A stretch of DNA of 64,000 bases, taken from NCBI RefSeq assembly GCF_009659535.1, contig NZ_VJZZ01000005.1, positions 124,001 to 188,000 of the forward strand, in the 5' to 3' direction. The DNA is from Aggregicoccus sp. 17bor-14. Lineage in GTDB: Bacteria; Myxococcota; Myxococcia; Myxococcales; Myxococcaceae. The notes under the pieces were generated by a model. The model saw only the letters and a list, made by a program, of their open reading frames with translations. It was not told the DNA's origin and made no database searches. This document shows, piece by piece, positions 24,649 through 33,443 of the stretch (within the stretch, counting starts at the first letter, position 1; every line of letters starts with the position of its first letter). The position numbers and the translations under genes were made by a program.

Positions 24649-24672
24649 GCCTCTCCCAGCGGGAGAGAGGGC
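24649..24672. repeat. REP-like hairpin, short copy
   Basis: CTCTCCC-agc-GGGAGAG with flanking GCCT/AGGGC, related in core sequence to the elements at 535-567 and 44236-44271. It sits between the terminator and the stop codon of the beta-helix gene. Confidence 0.45.
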
Positions 24673-24680
24673 ACCTGGCG

Positions 24681-26252
24681 TTACGGGCAGCCGGTCTCGA
24701 CCGCGCCGAGGTCCGGCGCCGCGCCGCAGTAGGCGAGCCCCAGGTTGCGGCCGCGGTCGACCGCGTTCGCGCCGGGCGTGAAGAGGCCGTCCGTGGACAG
24801 CTCCAGCGCACCCTCCACCGAGCCCACGTCCTTGCCCAGCCCCGTCCACGCCGAGAAGCCCAGCGTGCCCGAGCCGCTCACGTAGAACTTCGCGCTGCTC
24901 ACGTACAGGTTGTTGCCCGCCGAGAGGCCCGGTGCCATCGAGCCCACGTGCAGCGCCTCGGCGCCCTGCAGGATGTTGTTGTAGACCTTGAGGTTGCTCG
25001 TCGCGCCGCCCGTGCCGCCGCCCAGCATCACCGCGGCGTTACCCACGCGGATGATGGTGTTGTTCACCACCTCGGCGCTCTCCGAGTTCTCCAGGCGGAT
25101 CGCGTTGCCCTCGCGGGTGCTGTCCTTGATGACGTCCCGGATGCGGTTCTTGCGCACCACGACCTTGTTGGGGACGGGGCCGTAGTGGTTGCCACCGATG
25201 GCGATCGCCTTGCCCACGTTGAAGAAGTCGTTGTCCTCGATGAGCACGTTCGCCGCGGACATGTGCACCACGCCCGAGCAGCCGCCGGTCTGCGTGAAGT
25301 CGTGGATGACATTCTTGCGGATCGTCACGTTGTAGCAAGTCTTGATGTCGAACCCGTTCTCGTAGTTCGCGGACATGTCGTTGCCCTCGATGAGGACGCC
25401 GTCCGCCGGAGGCAGGGTGCTGTAGTCCTCGGGCCCGATGCACTGCACCGAGTCACCCGAGACGTTGTGGATCTTGTTGCCGCGGACCGTGATGTCCTTG
25501 CTCGAGTACTGCACCAGCACGCCGTGGCTGTCCTGGCCGTCGATCCAGTAGTCGTAGATCTCGTTGTTCTCGATGGTGACGCCGGTCGCGTACTGGAAGG
25601 TGGTCACCGCGGCGCCCGCCTTGCCGTTGTGCACCTTGGAGCCGGAGAGCACCGAGCCCGTGGTGGTCGCGTCGTAGAAGACGACGCCGAGCTTGTTGGT
25701 GCCCTGCGCGTCCACGTCGAAGCCGTCGAGCTGCCAGTAGGGCTTGCGGACGGCGACCATCGAGGAGCTGCTGTTGCCGGGGACGATCCTGGGCATCCCC
25801 TCGCCCTGCAGCCGGATGGGGGCGGACTGCGTGCCCGCCTTCACGGAGTCCTCGATGCTGATGCGCTCCGCGTAGGTGCCGGCCTTCACGGTGATGCGCT
25901 CACCTGGAGAGACCACGCTCAGCGCCTTGCCGATGGTGCGGAAGGGCGCCGCCGCGCTGCCCGCGCTGCTGTCGCTGCCGGTGGGCGCCACCACCCACTC
26001 GCGCGTGTACTTCACCGCGGGCGCAGGGGTGGGCGTGGGCGTCGGGGTGGTGGTGGGGGGCGTCGTCACCGTGCCCGTCCCGGTGCCGGTGCCCGGCGTG
26101 GTCGGCGCCGTCGGCGCGGTGTTCCCCGGCGCCGTCGTCTCGCCGCTCAGGGAGTCCGGTGCCTGGGTGTCTGCTCCACCGCCCTGCTGGCAGGCGCTCA
26201 GCGCGCCCGAGGCGATGACCAGGAGACCGAGCAGGCGCGTACGAAAGTGCAT
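24681..26252 (-). CDS. Right-handed beta-helix lipoprotein
   Basis: A protein of 523 residues. Lipoprotein signal (MHFRTRLLGLLVIASGALSA, then Cys), a Pro/Thr/Gly linker (~45-90), then a parallel beta-helix: EWVVAPTGSDSSAGS, APFRTIGKAL, ITVKAGTYAE, and repeated coils of the type VTIENNEIYDY, ITVRGNKIHNV, VLIEGNDMS, VLIEDNDFFNV, VVVRKNRIRDV. This fold is found in polysaccharide lyases/epimerases and surface adhesins. ATG 26252 has an AAGGGG seven bases upstream. Its neighbours are a glycosyltransferase and a flippase, so a role with an extracellular polysaccharide is plausible. Confidence 0.85.
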   Translation of the reverse strand: MHFRTRLLGLLVIASGALSACQQGGGADTQAPDSLSGETTAPGNTAPTAPTTPGTGTGTGTVTTPPTTTPTPTPTPAPAVKYTREWVVAPTGSDSSAGSAAAPFRTIGKALSVVSPGERITVKAGTYAERISIEDSVKAGTQSAPIRLQGEGMPRIVPGNSSSSMVAVRKPYWQLDGFDVDAQGTNKLGVVFYDATTTGSVLSGSKVHNGKAGAAVTTFQYATGVTIENNEIYDYWIDGQDSHGVLVQYSSKDITVRGNKIHNVSGDSVQCIGPEDYSTLPPADGVLIEGNDMSANYENGFDIKTCYNVTIRKNVIHDFTQTGGCSGVVHMSAANVLIEDNDFFNVGKAIAIGGNHYGPVPNKVVVRKNRIRDVIKDSTREGNAIRLENSESAEVVNNTIIRVGNAAVMLGGGTGGATSNLKVYNNILQGAEALHVGSMAPGLSAGNNLYVSSAKFYVSGSGTLGFSAWTGLGKDVGSVEGALELSTDGLFTPGANAVDRGRNLGLAYCGAAPDLGAVETGCP

Positions 26253-26395
26253 CCACAACCCCTTGCGGCGGCCGCGCGGGATGCGCAGGCGACGCAAAAG
26301 GTTGTAGTGCAAACGAATGTGGGCCTGATTCCGCCTAAAAAGAATTCAGGCTGGCCAGGCCGGAGGGCAGGCAGGCAGACGCGCGGGCTCGAGCG

Positions 26396-27553
26396 CTACG
26401 GCAGCGGGAGGCGGCTGCGGCGCTCCTTGCGCACGAAGGCCTCCTCGCACCAGCCGATGTGCTGCTCCGCGCAGCTGCTCAGGTTGAAGCGCTCCTCGGT
26501 GCGGGCGCGCGCGGCGCGGCCGAGGCTGCGGCGCAGCGCGGGGTTCTGCACCAGGCTGTCCAGCTGCTGCGCGAGGTCCGCCACGTTGCCCGGCTCGAAG
26601 AGCAGCCCCGTCTGCCCGTGCGCGATGAGCTCGGGGATGCCGCCGATGCGGCTGGCCACCACGGCGCACCCGTTGCTCATCGCCTCGGCGATGGTGAGCC
26701 CGAAGGCCTCCGCCCAGATGGCCGGGTGCACGAAGATGTCCGTCTTCTCGAGCAGCGCGTGGACGTCGTCGCGCAGCCCCGCGAACTCCACGCGCTCGCC
26801 CAGGCCCAGCGACTCGGCCAGCGCCTTGAGCCGCGGCAGCTCGGGGCCGTCGCCCACCACGCGCAGGTGCACCCGGGCGCCGTGCTGCATGCGGGAGATG
26901 GCCTGCACCAGGCTGTGCACGCCCTTCTCCTTGATGAGGTAGGCCACGGTGGTGAGCTGCACGCGCTCGGGCTGCGCCGGCGTGGGCTGCGGCGCGGTGG
27001 AGAAGAACTCCTCCTTGGAGAGGAAGCGGCGGGTGTCCACGCCGTTGTAGATGGTGCGCACGCGCTCGGCCGGCAGGCGCCAGCGCTTCATGTTGCGCTC
27101 GCGCACGTAGTCGCTCACGCCCGCGATGCTGTCCACGCGCACCATGGTGACGGCGTCCGCCGCGCGCTTGAGCAGCGCCGCGAGCGGGCGCTCGGGCGCG
27201 GCGGTGGAGGGCACGGGGCCCGAGGTGTGGTCCACGAAGACGACGCGCGCGGGGTAGGCCGCATAGGCCATGAGCGCGATGCGGCTGCGCGGCACGTACA
27301 TGTTCACGTGCAGCACGTCGTAGCGCGAGAGCCGCGCGATGCCCGGGATGAGCGCCGCCTCGAGCTCCTTCACGTCGAACCAGCCTGCGCCCAGCTCCTC
27401 GAGCTGCTGGAGGAAGGTGGGGTGCGCGGGCGTGCGCCCGAACACGTCCAGCGCGTGGCCGCGCCGGCGCGCCTCGCGCGCGAGCGCCACGATCCACCCC
27501 TCGAAGGAGCCCAGCTTGCGCGGGGCCAGGTTCATCAGAATGCCGATCCGCAT
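26396..27553 (-). CDS. GT4-family glycosyltransferase
   Basis: A protein of 385 residues of GT-B fold. N-terminal domain begins MRIGILMNLAPRKLGSFEGW; the C-terminal domain carries TIYNGVDTRRF, VAYLIKEKGVHSLV, LRVVGDGPELPRLK and the retaining-enzyme EX7E motif in WAEAFGLTIAEAMSNG, with VVASRIGGIPELI. It transfers a sugar from a nucleotide-sugar donor, probably to a polysaccharide precursor. No membrane segment. It is divergent from the 76-residue ORF and the flippase gene, which likely belong to the same locus. Confidence 0.92.
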   Translation of the reverse strand: MRIGILMNLAPRKLGSFEGWIVALAREARRRGHALDVFGRTPAHPTFLQQLEELGAGWFDVKELEAALIPGIARLSRYDVLHVNMYVPRSRIALMAYAAYPARVVFVDHTSGPVPSTAAPERPLAALLKRAADAVTMVRVDSIAGVSDYVRERNMKRWRLPAERVRTIYNGVDTRRFLSKEEFFSTAPQPTPAQPERVQLTTVAYLIKEKGVHSLVQAISRMQHGARVHLRVVGDGPELPRLKALAESLGLGERVEFAGLRDDVHALLEKTDIFVHPAIWAEAFGLTIAEAMSNGCAVVASRIGGIPELIAHGQTGLLFEPGNVADLAQQLDSLVQNPALRRSLGRAARARTEERFNLSSCAEQHIGWCEEAFVRKERRSRLPLP

Positions 27554-27838
27554 GGGTGCTGCACCTCTCGACGTCATCGTCGTGCTGTTCGTTCGTGTCG
27601 TCCGTCCGGGCACCACCGTGTGCAGCGTGCAGGCGATCAGCAACCCTGCGCGGGGGCCCCGTGCCCCCTTGCGCCGGATGCACTGCCCTTTGCCCAACGC
27701 TCCGTAAGAAGTTCCGACGTACAGCCACGCCTGCCACCTGCCCGCCCTGTGCCGCAGGGCTCCCCACAGTGTCCACGCCGCTACCCAGCCGTGGCATCCC
27801 ACCTGCACGTGCGCGGGTCCTGGAACCGGAGGTGGGCG

Positions 27839-28069
27839 ATGGACGGTCGTCGGGACGGTCAGGAGCGGGAAGCACTCGGGTCTTTGGGCGCGGTGCTGCG
27901 TCACCTGCTGAGCACGGGCAGCTGGAGCATGGCGCTGGAGGGGGGCTGCACGCTGGACGCGGGGCTCTCGCTCTTCGAGCAGGTGCCCTTCACCCGCGAG
28001 GAGCTGAGCCAGCTCGCGCACCCTCACGGCCACACCGATGGCCACGCCGTTGCCCACGGAGACACCTGA
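27839..28069 (+). CDS. Small hypothetical protein before the flippase gene
   Basis: A protein of 76 residues. A GGAGG six bases before ATG 27839 and the strong GC3 bias support it. Sequence: a helical start (LGSLGAVLRHLLSTGSWSMA) and a His-rich end (HPHGHTDGHAVAHGD). The flippase gene begins seven bases after its stop, indicating an operon. No family recognised. Confidence 0.6.
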   Translation: MDGRRDGQEREALGSLGAVLRHLLSTGSWSMALEGGCTLDAGLSLFEQVPFTREELSQLAHPHGHTDGHAVAHGDT

Positions 28070-28076
28070 GAGCCCC

Positions 28077-29579
28077 ATGAGTCACGCAGTGCAGACGCAG
28101 ACCCAGTCCTTCTTCGGCAAGGTGGGGCCGCTGGTGCTCGCGCGGGGCTTCACCGCCCTGCTCACGCTCAGCATCCCGCTGGTGCTCGCGCGCACCATGG
28201 CGCTGAGCGAGTACGGCACCTACAAGCAGCTCTTCCTCATCCTGATGACGCTGTACTACGTGCTGCCCTTCGGGATGGCGCAGGCGCTCTACTTCTTCGT
28301 GCCGCGCGCCGAGGACAAGCGCCCCTACTTCGGCCAGACGCTGCTCTTCCTCACCGTCACCGGGGCGGTGGCGGCCGGGGTGCTGGGGCTCGCCACCGGG
28401 GCGCTCGCGCGCCACTTCCACAACCCGGACCTGGCGAACTACCGCTGGAGCCAGGCGGTGTACCTGGTGTGCATGATGGCCAGCTTCACGCTGGAGATCT
28501 CCCTGATGACCCAGGGGCGCACGAAGCAGGCGGCGCTCGCCTACCTCGTGTCGGACGCCGTGCGCGCGCTCGCCATGGTGGTGCCGGTGCTGCTGGGCTA
28601 CGGGCTGCACGGGCTGATGGTGGCGGTGGCGGCGTACGCGGCCCTGCGCTACGCGGCCGCGTGGACGCTGGTGCTCAAGAGCGGCAAGGGCGCGCTCTGG
28701 AACGCGCGCTTCTTCAAGGAGCAGCTGGTGTACGCCGCGCCCTTCGGCGCCGCGATGCTGCTGGGCATCCCGCAGCAGTACGCGCACCAGTTCGCGGTGA
28801 GCAGCCTCACCAGCCCCGAGGCCTTCGCCATCTACGCGGTGGCCTGCTTCCAGCTGCCCATCGTGGACCTGCTCTACACGCCCATCAGCGAGGTGCTGAT
28901 GGTGCGCCTGGGCGAGCTGGACCACGAGGGGCGCGTGCACGAGGGCGTGGCGCTGTTCCGCGAGAGCGTGGCGAAGCTCTCGCTCGCCTTCTTCCCGCTC
29001 GCCGCGTTCCTGTGCGCCGCGGCGCCCGAGTTCATCGGCGCGCTGTTCGGCCAGAAGTTCCTCGCCGCCGTGCCCCTGTTCCGGGTGAGCGTGCTCGGGG
29101 TGGCGCTCTCCATCCTGCCGGTGGACGGCGTGCTGCGCGCGCGCAAGGAGACGCGCCACATCTTCCGCGCCTACCTCGTCAAGGCGCTCGCCACGGTGCC
29201 GCTCGTGTACTTCGGCGTGAAGGGGCTCGGGATGATGGGCGGCATCCTCAGCTGGGTGGGCGCGGAGGCCATCGGCAAGGCGGTGCTGCTCTCGCGCGTG
29301 CCGCGGGCGCTGTCCTCGCCGGGGCACACCGTGACCTTCCGCGGGCTGCTGCCGCGCCGCGAGCTCCTGCAGGCGCTGGGCGCCGCGGTCGCCGCCGGGC
29401 TCGCGATCCCGCTCATGCGGGCGCTGTCCCCGGAGCTGCCGCTGTCCGGGGGGATGCTGGGCCGCGCGCTGCCGCTCGTCACCGCGAGCCTCGTGTTCGC
29501 CCTGGGCTACCTGGTGGCCCTGCAGGCCGCGGGGGTGCGGCCGGTGGCCGTGCTCGCGAGCTTCCGCAAGAAGGGGTAA
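28077..29579 (+). CDS. Polysaccharide flippase (Wzx/MATE-like)
   Basis: A protein of 500 residues with about 12-14 membrane segments, starting GPLVLARGFTALLTLSIPLV and LARTMALSEYGTYKQLFLI, the typical entry of oligosaccharide flippases (PST family: 'ARxLGxxxYGxYxxxxxl'). Such proteins move lipid-linked sugar repeat units across the inner membrane. Start at ATG 28077 keeps the short cytoplasmic tail; 28038 would add 13 residues overlapping the upstream gene. With the nearby GT4 enzyme it suggests an exopolysaccharide or capsule function. Confidence 0.88.
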   Translation: MSHAVQTQTQSFFGKVGPLVLARGFTALLTLSIPLVLARTMALSEYGTYKQLFLILMTLYYVLPFGMAQALYFFVPRAEDKRPYFGQTLLFLTVTGAVAAGVLGLATGALARHFHNPDLANYRWSQAVYLVCMMASFTLEISLMTQGRTKQAALAYLVSDAVRALAMVVPVLLGYGLHGLMVAVAAYAALRYAAAWTLVLKSGKGALWNARFFKEQLVYAAPFGAAMLLGIPQQYAHQFAVSSLTSPEAFAIYAVACFQLPIVDLLYTPISEVLMVRLGELDHEGRVHEGVALFRESVAKLSLAFFPLAAFLCAAAPEFIGALFGQKFLAAVPLFRVSVLGVALSILPVDGVLRARKETRHIFRAYLVKALATVPLVYFGVKGLGMMGGILSWVGAEAIGKAVLLSRVPRALSSPGHTVTFRGLLPRRELLQALGAAVAAGLAIPLMRALSPELPLSGGMLGRALPLVTASLVFALGYLVALQAAGVRPVAVLASFRKKG

Positions 29580-29599
29580 CCGGGTTGCAACAACGGCGA

Positions 29600-29631
29600 A
29601 GCCCCGGGCTCTCGAGCGAGAGGCCGGGGCT
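29600..29631. terminator. Bidirectional hairpin terminator between flippase and ahcY
   Basis: A near-perfect palindrome: GCCCCGG-g-CTCTCG, loop ag, CGAGAG-g-CCGGGGC, plus an A-T closing pair, lying between two convergent genes (stops at 29579 and 29656). Confidence 0.75.
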
Positions 29632-29655
29632 CCGGTGTTTCACCCTGCGCGCTGA

Positions 29656-30993
29656 CTAGTAGCGGTAGTGCTCGGGCTTGAAGGGGCCCTCGGCGGCGAC
29701 GCCGAGGTAGTCCGCCTGCGCCTTGGAGAGCGTGGTGAGCTTCGCGCCCACCTTCTCCAGGTGCAGCCGGGCCACCATCTCGTCCAGCTTCTTGGGCAGC
29801 ACGTACACCTTGCCGGTCTCGAACTTCTGGCCGTGGTTCTCCGCGCCCCAGAGCGCGAGCTGCGCCATCACCTGGTTGGTGAAGGAGTTGCTCATCACGA
29901 AGGAGGGGTGGCCGGTGGCGCAGGCCAGGTTCACCAGGCGGCCGCGCGCGAGCACCGTGAGGCGCTTGCCGTCCGGGAAGATGAAGTGGTCCACCTGCGG
30001 CTTGATGTTCTCCTCCTTGATCTCCGGGTGCTTCTCCAGCCAGGAGATCTGAATCTCGGAGTCGAAGTGGCCGATGTTGCAGAGGATGGCCTCGTCCTTC
30101 ATCACCTTCATGTGCTCGCCGGTGATGACGTCCACGCAGCCGGTCGCGGTGACGAAGATGTCACCCACGGGGGCGGCGTCCTCCATGGTCACGACCTGGT
30201 AGCCCTCCATCGCGGCCTGCAGCGCGCAGATGGGGTCGATCTCGGTGATGAGCACGCGCGCGCCGAGGCCGCGGGCGCTGTCCGCGCAGCCCTTGCCCAC
30301 GTCGCCGTAGCCCGCGACGACCACGACCTTGCCCGCGACCATGGTGTCGGTCGCGCGCTTGATGCCGTCCATCAGGCTCTCGCGGCAGCCGTAGAGGTTG
30401 TCGAACTTCGACTTGGTCACCGAGTCGTTCACGTTGATGGCGGGGCACTTGAGCTTGCCCGCCTTGCTCATCTCGTAGAGCCGGTGAACGCCTGTGGTGG
30501 TCTCCTCGGAGAGGCCCTTGATGCCGTCCTTGCCCTCGAAGAGCTGGGGGTACTTCTGGTGCACGAGGATGGTGAGGTCGCCGCCGTCGTCCAGCAGCAT
30601 GTTCGGGCCCTTGCCGCCCTCGAAGGCGTAGATCTGCTGCTCGAGGCACCAGTCGTACTCCTCCACGGTCTCGCCCTTCCAGGCGAACACGGGGATGCCC
30701 GCCTGCGCGATGGCGGCGGCCGCGTGGTCCTGGGTGCTGAAGATGTTGCAGCTGGTCCAGGTGACCTCGGCGCCCAGGTCCTTGAGCGTCTCGATGAGCA
30801 CGGCCGTCTGGATGGTCATGTGCAGGGAGCCCGCGATGCGCGCGCCCTTGAGCGGCGCCTTGCCCTTGTACTGGGCGCGCAGCGACATGAGGCCGGGCAT
30901 CTCCTTCTCGGCCATGGAGATCTCCTTGCGGCCCCAGGCGGCAAGGGAGATGTCGGCGATCTTGTGGGCGGGGAACTGGGTGCGGTGTTGCAT
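29656..30993 (-). CDS. ahcY: S-adenosylhomocysteine hydrolase
   Basis: A protein of 445 residues. It splits S-adenosylhomocysteine into adenosine and homocysteine using bound NAD. Family motifs: [55 protein letters not shown]-binding [22 protein letters not shown], and the C-terminal [12 protein letters not shown] 30993 has AAGGAG nine bases upstream. It starts 13 bases after the ArsR-methyltransferase gene, so the two form an operon of the methyl cycle. Confidence 0.97.
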   Translation of the reverse strand: MQHRTQFPAHKIADISLAAWGRKEISMAEKEMPGLMSLRAQYKGKAPLKGARIAGSLHMTIQTAVLIETLKDLGAEVTWTSCNIFSTQDHAAAAIAQAGIPVFAWKGETVEEYDWCLEQQIYAFEGGKGPNMLLDDGGDLTILVHQKYPQLFEGKDGIKGLSEETTTGVHRLYEMSKAGKLKCPAINVNDSVTKSKFDNLYGCRESLMDGIKRATDTMVAGKVVVVAGYGDVGKGCADSARGLGARVLITEIDPICALQAAMEGYQVVTMEDAAPVGDIFVTATGCVDVITGEHMKVMKDEAILCNIGHFDSEIQISWLEKHPEIKEENIKPQVDHFIFPDGKRLTVLARGRLVNLACATGHPSFVMSNSFTNQVMAQLALWGAENHGQKFETGKVYVLPKKLDEMVARLHLEKVGAKLTTLSKAQADYLGVAAEGPFKPEHYRY

Positions 30994-31006
30994 GGGGACG
31001 GGCTCC

Positions 31007-32050
31007 TTAGTGCGGCGTGCTGAGTGAGGGTTGCGAAAGCGGTGCGCGCGCGACGACGGCGTGCCAGGCGAGGTGCGCGTCCTCGCCGCCGGGATGCAGG
31101 GGGGCCGGGATGGGCAGCTCCGCCACCACCTCCAGGCCCACCTCGCCCATGCGCGCGGCCAGCTCGGCCGGACTGAACCCGAGCCAAACATCCGCCTGCG
31201 CCTCGCGCATTTCATCGTCCTCGTGGGGCGCGTAGTCGAGCACCACGAGGTGGCCGCCGGGCTTGAGCAGGCGGGCAAAGGAGGCGAGCGCCTGGGTGGG
31301 GCGGCTCGCGTGGTGGAGGATGCGGCTGGCGAAGACGAGGTCCGCGCCGCCCGCGGCCGAGACGCGCCGCGCGAGCTCCGGGTCCTCGTAGCTGCCCGCG
31401 ATGAGCCCCACGTTCGCGTACCCGCGCTCGGCCACGCGCGCGGCGCAGGCGGCGAGCCGCGCCCGGCTGCGCTCCACCGCCAGCACCTGGCCATAGAGCG
31501 GCGCGAGCACGTCCAGCAAGGGCCCGTCTCCCGCGCCCACGTCCACGGCGAGCGCGCGGCCGGGCAAGAGCGGCGCGAGCGCGGCGAGCGGCGCGAGGTG
31601 CGTGGGGTGCGCGCTCGCGGCGGGCTCTGCCGGGGCCGCCTCGAAGAAGGCCTGGCCACGCTCCTCGCGCGCCGCCACCACCGCGGCCATGCGCGCGAGG
31701 CTGCCGTCCTCGCGGCACAGGCGCTGGCCTTCCGCGAGCGCGTCCGCCAGCACCGGGTCCAGCGGCTGCTCCCCCAGCTCCGCCTCGAGCCAGGTGCGGG
31801 TGCCGTCGCGGCGCGCCGAGAGCAGCCCCGCCTGGCGCAGGGGCGCCGCGCGCCGGCTCACCTGGGGCTGGCTGTCGCGCAGCACCGCCGCGAGCTCGCC
31901 TACCGAGAGCGCCTCCGCGGCGCACAGCGCGAGCAGCTGCAGGCGCCCCGGGTCCGCGAGCAGCCGGTACAGCTCCACCCGGGACAGCCCCACGGTGGGG
32001 CCGGCCGGGGGGCTCTTCACCGGGCTCTTGTGGGCAGTCGCAGAGGGCAC
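31007..32050 (-). CDS. ArsR-family regulator fused to a SAM-dependent methyltransferase domain
   Basis: A protein of 347 residues. Residues ~20-100 are an ArsR-type winged helix ([48 protein letters not shown]). From ~150 a class I methyltransferase domain follows: [18 protein letters not shown] (SAM-binding), [31 protein letters not shown]. Regulators of the SahR type control genes that recycle S-adenosylhomocysteine, and a SAM-like pocket in the same chain could sense SAM or SAH. It lies 13 bp upstream of ahcY. The start is GTG 32050; sequence before residue ~20 is not conserved, so a downstream GTG is possible. Confidence 0.85.
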   Translation of the reverse strand: MPSATAHKSPVKSPPAGPTVGLSRVELYRLLADPGRLQLLALCAAEALSVGELAAVLRDSQPQVSRRAAPLRQAGLLSARRDGTRTWLEAELGEQPLDPVLADALAEGQRLCREDGSLARMAAVVAAREERGQAFFEAAPAEPAASAHPTHLAPLAALAPLLPGRALAVDVGAGDGPLLDVLAPLYGQVLAVERSRARLAACAARVAERGYANVGLIAGSYEDPELARRVSAAGGADLVFASRILHHASRPTQALASFARLLKPGGHLVVLDYAPHEDDEMREAQADVWLGFSPAELAARMGEVGLEVVAELPIPAPLHPGGEDAHLAWHAVVARAPLSQPSLSTPH

Positions 32051-32054
32051 GGGG

Positions 32055-32090
32055 CTTTAACTATACGTCCATGCGCATCATTGCAACTAT
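32055..32090 (-). promoter_or_regulatory. Candidate promoter/operator of the ArsR-ahcY operon
   Basis: An AT-richer stretch upstream of the GTG. On the minus strand TTGCAA (32086-32081) and TATAGT (32065-32060) are 15 bases apart, shorter than usual; between them lies the palindrome ATGCGCAT (32071-32078). ATAGTT occurs twice in direct order. If the -10 is right, the transcript begins nearly at the GTG (leaderless). All of this is weak, motif-level evidence. Confidence 0.3.
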
Positions 32091-32246
32091 CGAAAGGGGC
32101 TGCGGAATGACGGGGGCGGGAGGCGGGTTCGGTTAAGCTTCCTTGAAACCGGAAATCAGCCGTTCTTCTTGCCGGCGCGCTCCAGGCGTCGTGCGCCCCT
32201 GTGGTGGCTTTCGTCGCAGCCGCCCCGCCCCTGGAGTCTCCTGCCC

Positions 32247-33440
32247 ATGCAGAGCCTGAAGCCGTTTGCCCTCCGTCCGACCGAGCAGGTCCGCGCCCGC
32301 TACGCCGCCGGCAAGGTTCCGATCACCACCCTGATCGAGGACTACATCCACGGCCGCCTGGACATCGAGGGGGACTTCCGCGACTTCATCGGCCAGCGCA
32401 CCCACGTGGCGAGCTACCGCATCGTGGCGGACCACCTGAAGTTCATGTTCACGAACTTCCTGCCCGAGGTGACGCTGCACACGCAGGCGCAGGACGTGCG
32501 CATCGGGCGTGAGCACTACGACCGGGGCAACGACTTCTTCGCCGCCTTCCTCGGGCCGCGGATGATCTACACCTCCGGCTTCTTCACCCAGAAGGGCCAG
32601 ACGCTCGAGCAGGCGCAGGACCAGAAGATGCAACTGGTCTGCGAGAAGATGCAGCTGCAGCAGGGCGAGCGCTACCTGGACATCGGCTGCGGGTGGGGCA
32701 CGCTGGTCGCCACCGCGGCGAAGCAGTACGGCGTGGACGCGACCGGCATCACCATCGCGGAGAAGGGCGCCGCCTTCGGCACCGAGCGCATCGCCCAGTA
32801 CGGCGTGCAGGACAAGGCGCGCATCCTCACGCTCGACTACCGCGACATCCCGGCGGGGCCGTACAACAAGATCTCCTGCCTCGAGATGGCCGAGCACGTG
32901 GGCGTGAAGAACTTCCAGAAGTTCATGCGCCAGGTGTACGGGCTGCTCGCGGACGACGGCCTCTTCTACCTGCAGATCGCAGGGCTTCGCGCGAAGCAGG
33001 GCGCGCTGGGCTTCCACATCGAGGACCTGGTGTGGGGGCTCTTCATGAGCAAGTACATCTTCCCCGGCGCGGACGCCTCGATGCCGCTCTCCTTCGTGGT
33101 GGAGAACATGGAGAAGGCGGGCTTCGAGGTGCACAGCGTGGAGAACGTGGGCATCCACTACTCGCTCACCATCTCGCGCTGGTACGACAACTGGATGGCG
33201 CACCGCGAGCAGGTCACCCAGACCTACGGCGAGTGGTGGTTCCGCCTGTGGCAGGTGTTCCTCGGCTGGAGCGTGCACATCGCCCAGCAGGGCAGCAGCA
33301 CCTGCTTCCAGATCGTGGCGAACAAGAACCTGGACGCCTTCGACCGCACCCGCTGGATCGGCGGGACGAACCTCGGCGAGCGCGACCTCGAGCCCGCGGA
33401 GAATGCGGAGCAGCTCGAGGAGCCGCGCCGCATCGGCTAG
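32247..33440 (+). CDS. cfa: Cyclopropane-fatty-acyl-phospholipid synthase family protein
   Basis: A protein of 397 residues. SAM-binding YLDIGCGWGTLVATAAK, then GITIAEKG, DYRDIPAGPYNKISCLEMAEHVG (the catalytic EMxEH(V/I) region), FFTQKGQTLEQAQ upstream of it, and YNRSLT-like NVGIHYSLTISRWYDNW downstream match the CFA synthase family, which adds a methylene from SAM to membrane lipid double bonds. The N-terminal ~85 residues form the lipid-binding helical part. ATG 32247 is preceded by GGAG. Monocistronic, divergent from the ArsR gene. Confidence 0.9.
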   Translation: MQSLKPFALRPTEQVRARYAAGKVPITTLIEDYIHGRLDIEGDFRDFIGQRTHVASYRIVADHLKFMFTNFLPEVTLHTQAQDVRIGREHYDRGNDFFAAFLGPRMIYTSGFFTQKGQTLEQAQDQKMQLVCEKMQLQQGERYLDIGCGWGTLVATAAKQYGVDATGITIAEKGAAFGTERIAQYGVQDKARILTLDYRDIPAGPYNKISCLEMAEHVGVKNFQKFMRQVYGLLADDGLFYLQIAGLRAKQGALGFHIEDLVWGLFMSKYIFPGADASMPLSFVVENMEKAGFEVHSVENVGIHYSLTISRWYDNWMAHREQVTQTYGEWWFRLWQVFLGWSVHIAQQGSSTCFQIVANKNLDAFDRTRWIGGTNLGERDLEPAENAEQLEEPRRIG

Positions 33441-33443
33441 GCG

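Noticed and set aside
22938-26942. Plus-strand open frame of more than 1300 codons
   Set aside because: It runs through the Hsp70 gene in another frame and antisense to the beta-helix lipoprotein; composition is Arg/Ala/Gly-rich shadow sequence typical of very GC-rich DNA.
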